The notes under the pieces: generated by a model
The model's input: only the letters and a program-made list of their open reading frames with translations
Databases searched by the model: none
Told to the model about the DNA's origin: nothing
In this document: piece after piece, positions 8,848 through 22,155 of the stretch
Layout: every line of letters starts with the position of its first letter
How positions within the stretch are numbered: the first letter of the stretch is position 1
Position numbers and translations under genes: made by a program
Assembly (NCBI RefSeq): GCF_041296385.1
Contig: NW_027183584.1
Span: 143,167-207,166 of the forward strand
Reading direction: 5' to 3'
DNA length: 64,000 nucleotides
DNA from: Aphelocoma coerulescens
Lineage: Eukaryota; Chordata; Aves; Passeriformes; Corvidae

Positions 8848-11115
8848 TTCACATACCTTCGGTATCCCTGAGTCCAAGCAGCTAAAGCTCACAGAGACAG
8901 AAGTGTCAGGAAGGAAAACGTTGCAAAAGCACCCCCTTCTCTTATCAGCATATAAATTGTGCACAACAGGCTGCGGCACCGAACCTTCCTTCTCAGATAG
9001 ACATGCCATCACACTTTTCACTCTTGCAGCTCGGTTGAAAAGCTCCAGCAGCTGCTCCCGCAATAGCAAAAGGTTCTAGAAGTGAAAGCCAGTTTGGGGC
9101 TGCACCTTCTCCTTGCCGCATGTAAGCCACACCAAACTCCCTGATGCACTCTGTCCTCCCCTTCTCAAAGGAGTAGACGGTGGCATCAGGACACACCTGT
9201 GTCCCAGCAGCTGGGTGCCCAGCCGGGAGCAGGAGCAGGGCTGGGGCTGCTCCCAAAGTTGCCCCGCCCCAATGCCAGAGCCGGACATATGCTGAGGGGG
9301 GGCTGGATCAGGCTTTATTGTCCAGCTGCATGCCAGGAGTGAGCACAAAATCTACCTGCATTCTCTGCAGCATGCCATCCTGGAGCAGAGCCATTGCCAA
9401 AGGAAGCCGTGAGCCCGTGCCAAGCCAGTGCCGGAGTGGGATCCTAGCAGCACCTGTGGAAGCCGGGAGAGAGGAGCCCACCTGGAGCAGGTTCGTGCAG
9501 GATTAATCATCCCGTGGCTTCCCACCAGGGTCCTGTTGCTTCCAAAAGGCCCCACAGTGTCACTGTGGCCCCTCGGTTCCACCAGGTTCCATAGCGTCAC
9601 TGTGGTGTCCAGGGTTCCGTCAGCTTCGCCAGCATCCCCACGGTCTGCAGAGCTCCCCGAGCTTCTGTGGTGTCACAGTGGAGGCAGGGTTGCATCAGGT
9701 TCCATAGCATCAGCACGGTCTCCAGGGCTCCCAGAGGTTCTGTGGTGTCACAGTGGAGGCAGGGTTGCATCAGGTTCCATAGCATCACCACAGTCTCCAG
9801 GGCTCCCTGAGCTTCTGTGGTGTCACAGTGGAGGCAGGGTTGCATCAGGTTCCATAGCATCAGCACGGTCTCCAGGGCTCCCAGAGGTTCTGTGGTGTCA
9901 CAGAGGAGGCAGGGTTGCATCAGGTTCCATAGCATCAGCACGGTCTCCAGGGCTCCAAGAGCTTCTGTGTTGTCACAGAGGAGGCAGGGTTGCATCAGGT
10001 TCAATAGCATCAGCACGGTCTCCAGGGCTCCCCTGAGCTTCTGTGGTGGTGTCACAGAGGAGCCAGGCTTCCTTGTAGTTCCCCAGCATCACAAAGGCTC
10101 TCCTGGGAGCCACGGGTCACAAAGCACCGTGGGCTCTGTGCAGCCCCGCTGTGTCACAATGGCCGCTGGCTTCCACGAGCCCCCGCAGTGTCCCAGTGGG
10201 CCCCGTGGCTTTAGGAGTGGGTGGCTGGGAGTTGGTGCCAGCGGCTGGGGGAGCAGCAGCAGGGACTGTGTGTGGACAGTGCCATGGCCACTTGTGTGGC
10301 CACTGGTGTCTCTGTGCCAGGCACAGCCGTGGTGTGTAACACCGGCTCTGGGTCCTTTGGCTGTGCAGGTGGCAGTCACGGCCTGGAGCAGGGCTGCTCC
10401 CGGGGGACAGCCTGGGGCAGGAGGCTGCTGGAGATTCATTCCCCACACTCCTTGTCATGAGGTGCTCAGAGTGATTGGAAAGGCTGTTGGCAGCAGGCAG
10501 TTCTCTGGGTTCAAGCTGTGGAGCTGTCAGCGGGAATGCAAAGGCCAAGCTGGTGAGCCTTTTGTCCTGGTGCCTTTAGTGTGTGAGCAGTCCCTGGTGC
10601 CGTTGTCTTTGGATCCTGAGTGTGGGAGAGGCAAGGCTTAGGATGGTGCGTAGAGCTGAGAAGGAAAGTGCCGAGAGCAGCGTGTGTGCTGCTGCTTTGA
10701 GGGGTGCAGTTGAAGTTGTAGGCAGCAAGAGCTTTCTCAGCTGGCCCTTTTGTGAGCTCTGCTTTTGCCAGATGACTTCCATCTTACCCTCTTACCATCT
10801 TAGCCTCTCATTTTTGCATATCCCAAACCCCCTTCCAAACATCCAGCAGCTGCTTGTAAAGAAGAAGTCCTAGAACAAAAAGCCAGTGCTGCCTTTCATA
10901 GCCCCTTTGCTGTCTATGAAGTAGAGGAAAGAAGCTAGTGAGACGCACTTTCTTTCTCAACTCCATAGAGCGCATCCTTCTCTCAAGGTGGCAGAGTCCT
11001 TGGCGGAAGTGAAGCATCTGCAGCTGCAGTTCAGACTGAGAGATGTGCCAGGACAGGAAACATTTGCTGACCTTCCCTGTTCCCTGTGCAACATGATTCT
11101 CGCATCCCAGTCACT
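8848..11115 (+). repeat. Macrosatellite unit U5 (L)
   Basis: 2,268 bp; five-monomer core 9659-10034. Bases: 76 G, 564 G, 761 T, 1631 G, 1642 G. Counterpart of U11. Confidence 0.97.
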
Positions 11116-13308
11116 TTCACATACCTTCGGTATCCCTGAGTCCAAGCAGCTAAAGCTCACAGAGACAGAAGTGTCAGGAAGGAAAACGTTGCAAAAGCAC
11201 CCCCTTCTCTTATCAGCATATAAATTGTGCACAACAGGCTGCGGCACCGAACCTTCCTTCTCAGATAGACATGCCATCACACTTTTCACTCTTGCAGCTC
11301 GGTTGAAAAGCTCCAGCAGCTGCTCCCGCAATAGCAAAAGGTTCTAGAAGTGAAAGCCAGTTTGGGGCTGCACCTTCTCCTTGCCGCATGTAAGCCACAC
11401 CAAACTCCCTGATGCACTCTGTCCTCCCCTTCTCAAAGGAGTAGACGGTGGCATCAGGACACACCTGTGTCCCAGCAGCTGGGTGCCCAGCCGGGAGCAG
11501 GAGCAGGGCTGGGGCTGCTCCCAAAGTTGCCCCGCCCCAATGCCAGAGCCGGACATATGCTGAGGGGGGGCTGGATCAGGCTTTATTGTCCAGCTGCATG
11601 CCAGGAGTGAGCACAAAATCTACCTGCATTCTCTGCAGCATGCCATCCTGGAGCAGAGCCATTGCCAAAGGAAGCCGTGAGCCCGTGCCAAGCCAGTGCC
11701 GGAGTGGGATCCTAGCAGCACCTGTGGAAGCCGGGAGAGAGGAGCCCACCTGGAGCAGGTTCGTGCAGGATTAATCATCCCGTGGCTTCCCACCAGGGTC
11801 CTGTTGCTTCCAAAAGGCCCCACAGTGTCACTGTGGCCCCTCGGTTCCACCAGGTTCCATAGCGTCACTGTGGTGCCCAGGGTTCCGTCAGCTTCGCCAG
11901 CATCCCCACGGTCTGCAGAGCTCCCCGAGCTTCTGTGGTGTCACAGTGGAGGCAGGGTTGCATCAGGTTCCATAGCATCAGCACGGTCTCCAGGGCTCCC
12001 AGAGGTTCTGTGGTGTCACAGTGGAGGCAGGGTTGCATCAGGTTCCATAGCATCACCACAGTCTCCAGGGCTCCCTGAGCTTCTGTGGTGTCACAGTGGA
12101 GGCAGGGTTGCATCAGGTTCCATAGCATCAGCACGGTCTCCAGGGCTCCCAGAGGTTCTGTGGTGTCACAGAGGAGGCAGGGTTGCATCAGGTTCAATAG
12201 CATCAGCACGGTCTCCAGGGCTCCCCTGAGCTTCTGTGGTGGTGTCACAGAGGAGCCAGGCTTCCTTGTAGTTCCCCAGCATCACAAAGGCTCTCCTGGG
12301 AGCCACGGGTCACAAAGCACCGTGGGCTCTGTGCAGCCCCGCTGTGTCACAATGGCCGCTGGCTTCCACGAGCCCCCGCAGTGTCCCAGTGGGCCCCGTG
12401 GCTTTAGGAGTGGGTGGCTGGGAGTTGGTGCCAGCGGCTGGGGGAGCAGCAGCAGGGACTGTGTGTGGACAGTGCCATGGCCACTTGTGTGGCCACTGGT
12501 GTCTCTGTGCCAGGCACAGCCGTGGTGTGTAACACCGGCTCTGGGTCCTTTGGCTGTGCAGGTGGCAGTCACGGCCTGGAGCAGGGCTGCTCCCGGGGGA
12601 CAGCCTGGGGCAGGAGGCTGCTGGAGATTCATTCCCCACACTCCTTGTCATGAGGTGCTCAGAGTGATTGGAAAGGCTGTTGGCAGCAGGCAGTTCTCTG
12701 GGTTCAAGCTGTGGAGCTGTCAGCGGGAATGCAAAGGCCAAGCTGCTGAGCCTTTTGTCCTGGTGCCTTTAGTGTGTGAGCAGTCCCTGGTGCCGTTGTC
12801 TTTGGATCCTGAGTGTGGGAGAGGCAAGGCTTAGGATGGTGCGTAGAGCTGAGAAGGAAAGTGCCGAGAGCAGCGTGTGTGCTGCTGCTTTGAGGGGTGC
12901 AGTTGAAGTTGTAGGCAGCAAGAGCTTTCTCAGCTGGCCCTTTTGTGAGCTCTGCTTTTGCCAGATGACTTCCATCTTACCCTCTTACCATCTTAGCCTC
13001 TCATTTTTGCATATCCCAAACCCCCTTCCAAACATCCAGCAGCTGCTTGTAAAGAAGAAGTCCTAGAACAAAAAGCCAGTGCTGCCTTTCATAGCCCCTT
13101 TGCTGTCTATGAAGTAGAGGAAAGAAGCTAGTGAGACGCACTTTCTTTCTCAACTCCATAGAGCGCATCCTTCTCTCAAGGTGGCAGAGTCCTTGGCGGA
13201 AGTGAAGCATCTGCAGCTGCAGTTCAGACTGAGAGATGTGCCAGGACAGGAAACATTTGCTGACCTTCCCTGTTCCCTGTGCAACATGATTCTCGCATCC
13301 CAGTCACT
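11116..13308 (+). repeat. Macrosatellite unit U6 (S)
   Basis: 2,193 bp; monomer core 11927-12227. Bases: 76 G, 564 G, 761 C, 1040 G, 1631 C, 1642 G. Last unit with C at 1631; its counterpart U12 has G there. Confidence 0.97.
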
Positions 13309-15501
13309 TTCACATACCTTCGGTATCCCTGAGTCCAAGCAGCTAAAGCTCACAGAGACAGAAGTGTCAGGAAGGAAAACGTTGCAAAAGCACCCCCTTC
13401 TCTTATCAGCATATAAATTGTGCACAACAGGCTGCGGCACCGAACCTTCCTTCTCAGATAGACATGCCATCACACTTTTCACTCTTGCAGCTCGGTTGAA
13501 AAGCTCCAGCAGCTGCTCCCGCAATAGCAAAAGGTTCTAGAAGTGAAAGCCAGTTTGGGGCTGCACCTTCTCCTTGCCGCATGTAAGCCACACCAAACTC
13601 CCTGATGCACTCTGTCCTCCCCTTCTCAAAGGAGTAGACGGTGGCATCAGGACACACCTGTGTCCCAGCAGCTGGGTGCCCAGCCGGGAGCAGGAGCAGG
13701 GCTGGGGCTGCTCCCAAAGTTGCCCCGCCCCAATGCCAGAGCCGGACATATGCTGAGGGGGGGCTGGATCAGGCTTTATTGTCCAGCTGCATGCCAGGAG
13801 TGAGCACAAAATCTACCTGCATTCTCTGCAGCATGCCATCCTGGAGCAGAGCCATTGCCAAAGGAAGCCGTCAGCCCGTGCCAAGCCAGTGCCGGAGTGG
13901 GATCCTAGCAGCACCTGTGGAAGCCGGGAGAGAGGAGCCCACCTGGAGCAGGTTCGTGCAGGATTAATCATCCCGTGGCTTCCCACCAGGGTCCTGTTGC
14001 TTCCAAAAGGCCCCACAGTGTCACTGTGGCCCCTCGGTTCCACCAGGTTCCATAGCGTCACTGTGGTGTCCAGGGTTCCGTCAGCTTCGCCAGCATCCCC
14101 ACGGTCTGCAGAGCTCCCCGAGCTTCTGTGGTGTCACAGTGGAGGCAGGGTTGCATCAGGTTCCATAGCATCAGCACGGTCTCCAGGGCTCCCAGAGGTT
14201 CTGTGGTGTCACAGTGGAGGCAGGGTTGCATCAGGTTCCATAGCATCACCACAGTCTCCAGGGCTCCCTGAGCTTCTGTGGTGTCACAGTGGAGGCAGGG
14301 TTGCATCAGGTTCCATAGCATCAGCACGGTCTCCAGGGCTCCCAGAGGTTCTGTGGTGTCACAGAGGAGGCAGGGTTGCATCAGGTTCAATAGCATCAGC
14401 ACGGTCTCCAGGGCTCCCCTGAGCTTCTGTGGTGGTGTCACAGAGGAGCCAGGCTTCCTTGTAGTTCCCCAGCATCACAAAGGCTCTCCTGGGAGCCACG
14501 GGTCACAAAGCACCGTGGGCTCTGTGCAGCCCCGCTGTGTCACAATGGCCGCTGGCTTCCACGAGCCCCCGCAGTGTCCCAGTGGGCCCCGTGGCTTTAG
14601 GAGTGGGTGGCTGGGAGTTGGTGCCAGCGGCTGGGGGAGCAGCAGCAGGGACTGTGTGTGGACAGTGCCATGGCCACTTGTGTGGCCACTGGTGTCTCTG
14701 TGCCAGGCACAGCCGTGGTGTGTAACACCGGCTCTGGGTCCTTTGGCTGTGCAGGTGGCAGTCACGGCCTGGAGCAGGGCTGCTCCCGGGGGACAGCCTG
14801 GGGCAGGAGGCTGCTGGAGATTCATTCCCCACACTCCTTGTCATGAGGTGCTCAGAGTGATTGGAAAGGCTGTTGGCAGCAGGCAGTTCTCTGGGTTCAA
14901 GCTGTGGAGCTGTCAGCGGGAATGCAAAGGCCAAGCTGGTGAGCCTTTTGTCCTGGTGCCTTTAGTGTGTGAGCAGTCCCTGGTGCCGTTGTCTTTGGAT
15001 CCTGAGTGTGGGAGAGGCAAGGCTTAGGATGGTGCGTAGAGCTGAGAAGGAAAGTGCCGAGAGCAGCGTGTGTGCTGCTGCTTTGAGGGGTGCAGTTGAA
15101 GTTGTAGGCAGCAAGAGCTTTCTCAGCTGGCCCTTTTGTGAGCTCTGCTTTTGCCAGATGACTTCCATCTTACCCTCTTACCATCTTAGCCTCTCATTTT
15201 TGCATATCCCAAACCCCCTTCCAAACATCCAGCAGCTGCTTGTAAAGAAGAAGTCCTAGAACAAAAAGCCAGTGCTGCCTTTCATAGCCCCTTTGCTGTC
15301 TATGAAGTAGAGGAAAGAAGCTAGTGAGACGCACTTTCTTTCTCAACTCCATAGAGCGCATCCTTCTCTCAAGGTGGCAGAGTCCTTGGCGGAAGTGAAG
15401 CATCTGCAGCTGCAGTTCAGACTGAGAGATGTGCCAGGACAGGAAACATTTGCTGACCTTCCCTGTTCCCTGTGCAACATGATTCTCGCATCCCAGTCAC
15501 T
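13309..15501 (+). repeat. Macrosatellite unit U7 (S)
   Basis: 2,193 bp; monomer core 14120-14420. Bases: 76 G, 564 C, 761 T, 1040 G, 1631 G, 1642 G. Starts the second left block and repeats the U2 pattern except at 1631. Confidence 0.97.
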
Positions 15502-17769
15502 TTCACATACCTTCGGTATCCCTGAGTCCAAGCAGCTAAAGCTCACAGAGACAGAAGTGTCAGGAAGGAAAACGTTCCAAAAACACCCCCTTCTCTTATC
15601 AGCATATAAATTGTGCACAACAGGCTGCGGCACCGAACCTTCCTTCTCAGATAGACATGCCATCACACTTTTCACTCTTGCAGCTCGGTTGAAAAGCTCC
15701 AGCAGCTGCTCCCGCAATAGCAAAAGGTTCTAGAAGTGAAAGCCAGTTTGGGGCTGCACCTTCTCCTTGCCGCATGTAAGCCACACCAAACTCCCTGATG
15801 CACTCTGTCCTCCCCTTCTCAAAGGAGTAGACGGTGGCATCAGGACACACCTGTGTCCCAGCAGCTGGGTGCCCAGCCGGGAGCAGGAGCAGGGCTGGGG
15901 CTGCTCCCAAAGTTGCCCCGCCCCAATGCCAGAGCCGGACATATGCTGAGGGGGGGCTGGATCAGGCTTTATTGTCCAGCTGCATGCCAGGAGTGAGCAC
16001 AAAATCTACCTGCATTCTCTGCAGCATGCCATCCTGGAGCAGAGCCATTGCCAAAGGAAGCCGTGAGCCCGTGCCAAGCCAGTGCCGGAGTGGGATCCTA
16101 GCAGCACCTGTGGAAGCCGGGAGAGAGGAGCCCACCTGGAGCAGGTTCGTGCAGGATTAATCATCCCGTGGCTTCCCACCAGGGTCCTGTTGCTTCCAAA
16201 AGGCCCCACAGTGTCACTGTGGCCCCTCGGTTCCACCAGGTTCCATAGCGTCACTGTGGTGCCCAGGGTTCCGTCAGCTTCGCCAGCATCCCCACGGTCT
16301 GCAGAGCTCCCCGAGCTTCTGTGGTGTCACAGTGGAGGCAGGGTTGCATCAGGTTCCATAGCATCAGCACGGTCTCCAGGGCTCCCAGAGGTTCTGTGGT
16401 GTCACAGTGGAGGCAGGGTTGCATCAGGTTCCATAGCATCACCACAGTCTCCAGGGCTCCCTGAGCTTCTGTGGTGTCACAGTGGAGGCAGGGTTGCATC
16501 AGGTTCCATAGCATCAGCACGGTCTCCAGGGCTCCCAGAGGTTCTGTGGTGTCACAGAGGAGGCAGGGTTGCATCAGGTTCCATAGCATCAGCACGGTCT
16601 CCAGGGCTCCAAGAGCTTCTGTGTTGTCACAGAGGAGGCAGGGTTGCATCAGGTTCAATAGCATCAGCACGGTCTCCAGGGCTCCCCTGAGCTTCTGTGG
16701 TGGTGTCACAGAGGAGCCAGGCTTCCTTGTAGTTCCCCAGCATCACAAAGGCTCTCCTGGGAGCCACGGGTCACAAAGCACCGTGGGCTCTGTGCAGCCC
16801 CGCTGTGTCACAATGGCCGCTGGCTTCCACGAGCCCCCGCAGTGTCCCAGTGGGCCCCGTGGCTTTAGGAGTGGGTGGCTGGGAGTTGGTGCCAGCGGCT
16901 GGGGGAGCAGCAGCAGGGACTGTGTGTGGACAGTGCCATGGCCACTTGTGTGGCCACTGGTGTCTCTGTGCCAGGCACAGCCGTGGTGTGTAACACCGGC
17001 TCTGGGTCCTTTGGCTGTGCAGGTGGCAGTCACGGCCTGGAGCAGGGCTGCTCCCGGGGGACAGCCTGGGGCAGGAGGCTGCTGGAGATTCATTCCCCAC
17101 ACTCCTTGTCATGAGGTGCTCAGAGTGATTGGAAAGGCTGTTGGCAGCAGGCAGTTCTCTGGGTTCAAGCTGTGGAGCTGTCAGCGGGAATGCAAAGGCC
17201 AAGCTGGTGAGCCTTTTGTCCTGGTGCCTTTAGTGTGTGAGCAGTCCCTGGTGCCGTTGTCTTTGGATCCTGAGTGTGGGAGAGGCAAGGCTTAGGATGG
17301 TGCGTAGAGCTGAGAAGGAAAGTGCCGAGAGCAGCGTGTGTGCTGCTGCTTTGAGGGGTGCAGTTGAAGTTGTAGGCAGCAAGAGCTTTCTCAGCTGGCC
17401 CTTTTGTGAGCTCTGCTTTTGCCAGATGACTTCCATCTTACCCTCTTACCATCTTAGCCTCTCATTTTTGCATATCCCAAACCCCCTTCCAAACATCCAG
17501 CAGCTGCTTGTAAAGAAGAAGTCCTAGAACAAAAAGCCAGTGCTGCCTTTCATAGCCCCTTTGCTGTCTATGAAGTAGAGGAAAGAAGCTAGTGAGACGC
17601 ACTTTCTTTCTCAACTCCATAGAGCGCATCCTTCTCTCAAGGTGGCAGAGTCCTTGGCGGAAGTGAAGCATCTGCAGCTGCAGTTCAGACTGAGAGATGT
17701 GCCAGGACAGGAAACATTTGCTGACCTTCCCTGTTCCCTGTGCAACATGATTCTCGCATCCCAGTCACT
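15502..17769 (+). repeat. Macrosatellite unit U8 (L)
   Basis: 2,268 bp; five-monomer core 16313-16688. Bases: 76 C, 82 A, 564 G, 761 C, 1631 G, 1642 G. The A at 82 pairs it with U3, 11,115 bp upstream. Confidence 0.97.
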
Positions 17770-19962
17770 TTCACATACCTTCGGTATCCCTGAGTCCAAG
17801 CAGCTAAAGCTCACAGAGACAGAAGTGTCAGGAAGGAAAACGTTCCAAAAGCACCCCCTTCTCTTATCAGCATATAAATTGTGCACAACAGGCTGCGGCA
17901 CCGAACCTTCCTTCTCAGATAGACATGCCATCACACTTTTCACTCTTGCAGCTCGGTTGAAAAGCTCCAGCAGCTGCTCCCGCAATAGCAAAAGGTTCTA
18001 GAAGTGAAAGCCAGTTTGGGGCTGCACCTTCTCCTTGCCGCATGTAAGCCACACCAAACTCCCTGATGCACTCTGTCCTCCCCTTCTCAAAGGAGTAGAC
18101 GGTGGCATCAGGACACACCTGTGTCCCAGCAGCTGGGTGCCCAGCCGGGAGCAGGAGCAGGGCTGGGGCTGCTCCCAAAGTTGCCCCGCCCCAATGCCAG
18201 AGCCGGACATATGCTGAGGGGGGGCTGGATCAGGCTTTATTGTCCAGCTGCATGCCAGGAGTGAGCACAAAATCTACCTGCATTCTCTGCAGCATGCCAT
18301 CCTGGAGCAGAGCCATTGCCAAAGGAAGCCGTGAGCCCGTGCCAAGCCAGTGCCGGAGTGGGATCCTAGCAGCACCTGTGGAAGCCGGGAGAGAGGAGCC
18401 CACCTGGAGCAGGTTCGTGCAGGATTAATCATCCCGTGGCTTCCCACCAGGGTCCTGTTGCTTCCAAAAGGCCCCACAGTGTCACTGTGGCCCCTCGGTT
18501 CCACCAGGTTCCATAGCGTCACTGTGGTGCCCAGGGTTCCGTCAGCTTCGCCAGCATCCCCACGGTCTGCAGAGCTCCCCGAGCTTCTGTGGTGTCACAG
18601 TGGAGGCAGGGTTGCATCAGGTTCCATAGCATCAGCACGGTCTCCAGGGCTCCCAGAGGTTCTGTGGTGTCACAGTGGAGGCAGGGTTGCATCAGGTTCC
18701 ATAGCATCACCACAGTCTCCAGGGCTCCCTGAGCTTCTGTGGTGTCACAGTGGAGGCAGGGTTGCATCAGGTTCCATAGCATCAGCACGGTCTCCAGGGC
18801 TCCCAGAGGTTCTGTGGTGTCACAGAGGAGGCAGGGTTGCATCAGGTTCAATAGCATCAGCACGGTCTCCAGGGCTCCCCTGAGCTTCTGTGGTGGTGTC
18901 ACAGAGGAGCCAGGCTTCCTTGTAGTTCCCCAGCATCACAAAGGCTCTCCTGGGAGCCACGGGTCACAAAGCACCGTGGGCTCTGTGCAGCCCCGCTGTG
19001 TCACAATGGCCGCTGGCTTCCACGAGCCCCCGCAGTGTCCCAGTGGGCCCCGTGGCTTTAGGAGTGGGTGGCTGGGAGTTGGTGCCAGCGGCTGGGGGAG
19101 CAGCAGCAGGGACTGTGTGTGGACAGTGCCATGGCCACTTGTGTGGCCACTGGTGTCTCTGTGCCAGGCACAGCCGTGGTGTGTAACACCGGCTCTGGGT
19201 CCTTTGGCTGTGCAGGTGGCAGTCACGGCCTGGAGCAGGGCTGCTCCCGGGGGACAGCCTGGGGCAGGAGGCTGCTGGAGATTCATTCCCCACACTCCTT
19301 GTCATGAGGTGCTCAGAGTGATTGGAAAGGCTGTTGGCAGCAGGCAGTTCTCTGGGTTCAAGCTGTGGAGCTGTCAGCGGGAATGCAAAGGCCAAGCTGG
19401 TGAGCCTTTTGTCCTGGTGCCTTTAGTGTGTGAGCAGTCCCTGGTGCCGTTGTCTTTGGATCCTGAGTGTGGGAGAGGCAAGGCTTAGGATGGTGCGTAG
19501 AGCTGAGAAGGAAAGTGCCGAGAGCAGCGTGTGTGCTGCTGCTTTGAGGGGTGCAGTTGAAGTTGTAGGCAGCAAGAGCTTTCTCAGCTGGCCCTTTTGT
19601 GAGCTCTGCTTTTGCCAGATGACTTCCATCTTACCCTCTTACCATCTTAGCCTCTCATTTTTGCATATCCCAAACCCCCTTCCAAACATCCAGCAGCTGC
19701 TTGTAAAGAAGAAGTCCTAGAACAAAAAGCCAGTGCTGCCTTTCATAGCCCCTTTGCTGTCTATGAAGTAGAGGAAAGAAGCTAGTGAGACGCACTTTCT
19801 TTCTCAACTCCATAGAGCGCATCCTTCTCTCAAGGTGGCAGAGTCCTTGGCGGAAGTGAAGCATCTGCAGCTGCAGTTCAGACTGAGAGATGTGCCAGGA
19901 CAGGAAACATTTGCTGACCTTCCCTGTTCCCTGTGCAACATGATTCTCGCATCCCAGTCACT
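17770..19962 (+). repeat. Macrosatellite unit U9 (S)
   Basis: 2,193 bp; monomer core 18581-18881. Bases: 76 C, 564 G, 761 C, 1040 G, 1631 G, 1642 G. Indistinguishable from U10 at all sites I followed. Confidence 0.97.
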
Positions 19963-22155
19963 TTCACATACCTTCGGTATCCCTGAGTCCAAGCAGCTAA
20001 AGCTCACAGAGACAGAAGTGTCAGGAAGGAAAACGTTCCAAAAGCACCCCCTTCTCTTATCAGCATATAAATTGTGCACAACAGGCTGCGGCACCGAACC
20101 TTCCTTCTCAGATAGACATGCCATCACACTTTTCACTCTTGCAGCTCGGTTGAAAAGCTCCAGCAGCTGCTCCCGCAATAGCAAAAGGTTCTAGAAGTGA
20201 AAGCCAGTTTGGGGCTGCACCTTCTCCTTGCCGCATGTAAGCCACACCAAACTCCCTGATGCACTCTGTCCTCCCCTTCTCAAAGGAGTAGACGGTGGCA
20301 TCAGGACACACCTGTGTCCCAGCAGCTGGGTGCCCAGCCGGGAGCAGGAGCAGGGCTGGGGCTGCTCCCAAAGTTGCCCCGCCCCAATGCCAGAGCCGGA
20401 CATATGCTGAGGGGGGGCTGGATCAGGCTTTATTGTCCAGCTGCATGCCAGGAGTGAGCACAAAATCTACCTGCATTCTCTGCAGCATGCCATCCTGGAG
20501 CAGAGCCATTGCCAAAGGAAGCCGTGAGCCCGTGCCAAGCCAGTGCCGGAGTGGGATCCTAGCAGCACCTGTGGAAGCCGGGAGAGAGGAGCCCACCTGG
20601 AGCAGGTTCGTGCAGGATTAATCATCCCGTGGCTTCCCACCAGGGTCCTGTTGCTTCCAAAAGGCCCCACAGTGTCACTGTGGCCCCTCGGTTCCACCAG
20701 GTTCCATAGCGTCACTGTGGTGCCCAGGGTTCCGTCAGCTTCGCCAGCATCCCCACGGTCTGCAGAGCTCCCCGAGCTTCTGTGGTGTCACAGTGGAGGC
20801 AGGGTTGCATCAGGTTCCATAGCATCAGCACGGTCTCCAGGGCTCCCAGAGGTTCTGTGGTGTCACAGTGGAGGCAGGGTTGCATCAGGTTCCATAGCAT
20901 CACCACAGTCTCCAGGGCTCCCTGAGCTTCTGTGGTGTCACAGTGGAGGCAGGGTTGCATCAGGTTCCATAGCATCAGCACGGTCTCCAGGGCTCCCAGA
21001 GGTTCTGTGGTGTCACAGAGGAGGCAGGGTTGCATCAGGTTCAATAGCATCAGCACGGTCTCCAGGGCTCCCCTGAGCTTCTGTGGTGGTGTCACAGAGG
21101 AGCCAGGCTTCCTTGTAGTTCCCCAGCATCACAAAGGCTCTCCTGGGAGCCACGGGTCACAAAGCACCGTGGGCTCTGTGCAGCCCCGCTGTGTCACAAT
21201 GGCCGCTGGCTTCCACGAGCCCCCGCAGTGTCCCAGTGGGCCCCGTGGCTTTAGGAGTGGGTGGCTGGGAGTTGGTGCCAGCGGCTGGGGGAGCAGCAGC
21301 AGGGACTGTGTGTGGACAGTGCCATGGCCACTTGTGTGGCCACTGGTGTCTCTGTGCCAGGCACAGCCGTGGTGTGTAACACCGGCTCTGGGTCCTTTGG
21401 CTGTGCAGGTGGCAGTCACGGCCTGGAGCAGGGCTGCTCCCGGGGGACAGCCTGGGGCAGGAGGCTGCTGGAGATTCATTCCCCACACTCCTTGTCATGA
21501 GGTGCTCAGAGTGATTGGAAAGGCTGTTGGCAGCAGGCAGTTCTCTGGGTTCAAGCTGTGGAGCTGTCAGCGGGAATGCAAAGGCCAAGCTGGTGAGCCT
21601 TTTGTCCTGGTGCCTTTAGTGTGTGAGCAGTCCCTGGTGCCGTTGTCTTTGGATCCTGAGTGTGGGAGAGGCAAGGCTTAGGATGGTGCGTAGAGCTGAG
21701 AAGGAAAGTGCCGAGAGCAGCGTGTGTGCTGCTGCTTTGAGGGGTGCAGTTGAAGTTGTAGGCAGCAAGAGCTTTCTCAGCTGGCCCTTTTGTGAGCTCT
21801 GCTTTTGCCAGATGACTTCCATCTTACCCTCTTACCATCTTAGCCTCTCATTTTTGCATATCCCAAACCCCCTTCCAAACATCCAGCAGCTGCTTGTAAA
21901 GAAGAAGTCCTAGAACAAAAAGCCAGTGCTGCCTTTCATAGCCCCTTTGCTGTCTATGAAGTAGAGGAAAGAAGCTAGTGAGACGCACTTTCTTTCTCAA
22001 CTCCATAGAGCGCATCCTTCTCTCAAGGTGGCAGAGTCCTTGGCGGAAGTGAAGCATCTGCAGCTGCAGTTCAGACTGAGAGATGTGCCAGGACAGGAAA
22101 CATTTGCTGACCTTCCCTGTTCCCTGTGCAACATGATTCTCGCATCCCAGTCACT
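19963..22155 (+). repeat. Macrosatellite unit U10 (S)
   Basis: 2,193 bp; monomer core 20774-21074. Same haplotype as U9, and probably the extra unit that makes the second left block six units instead of five. Confidence 0.97.
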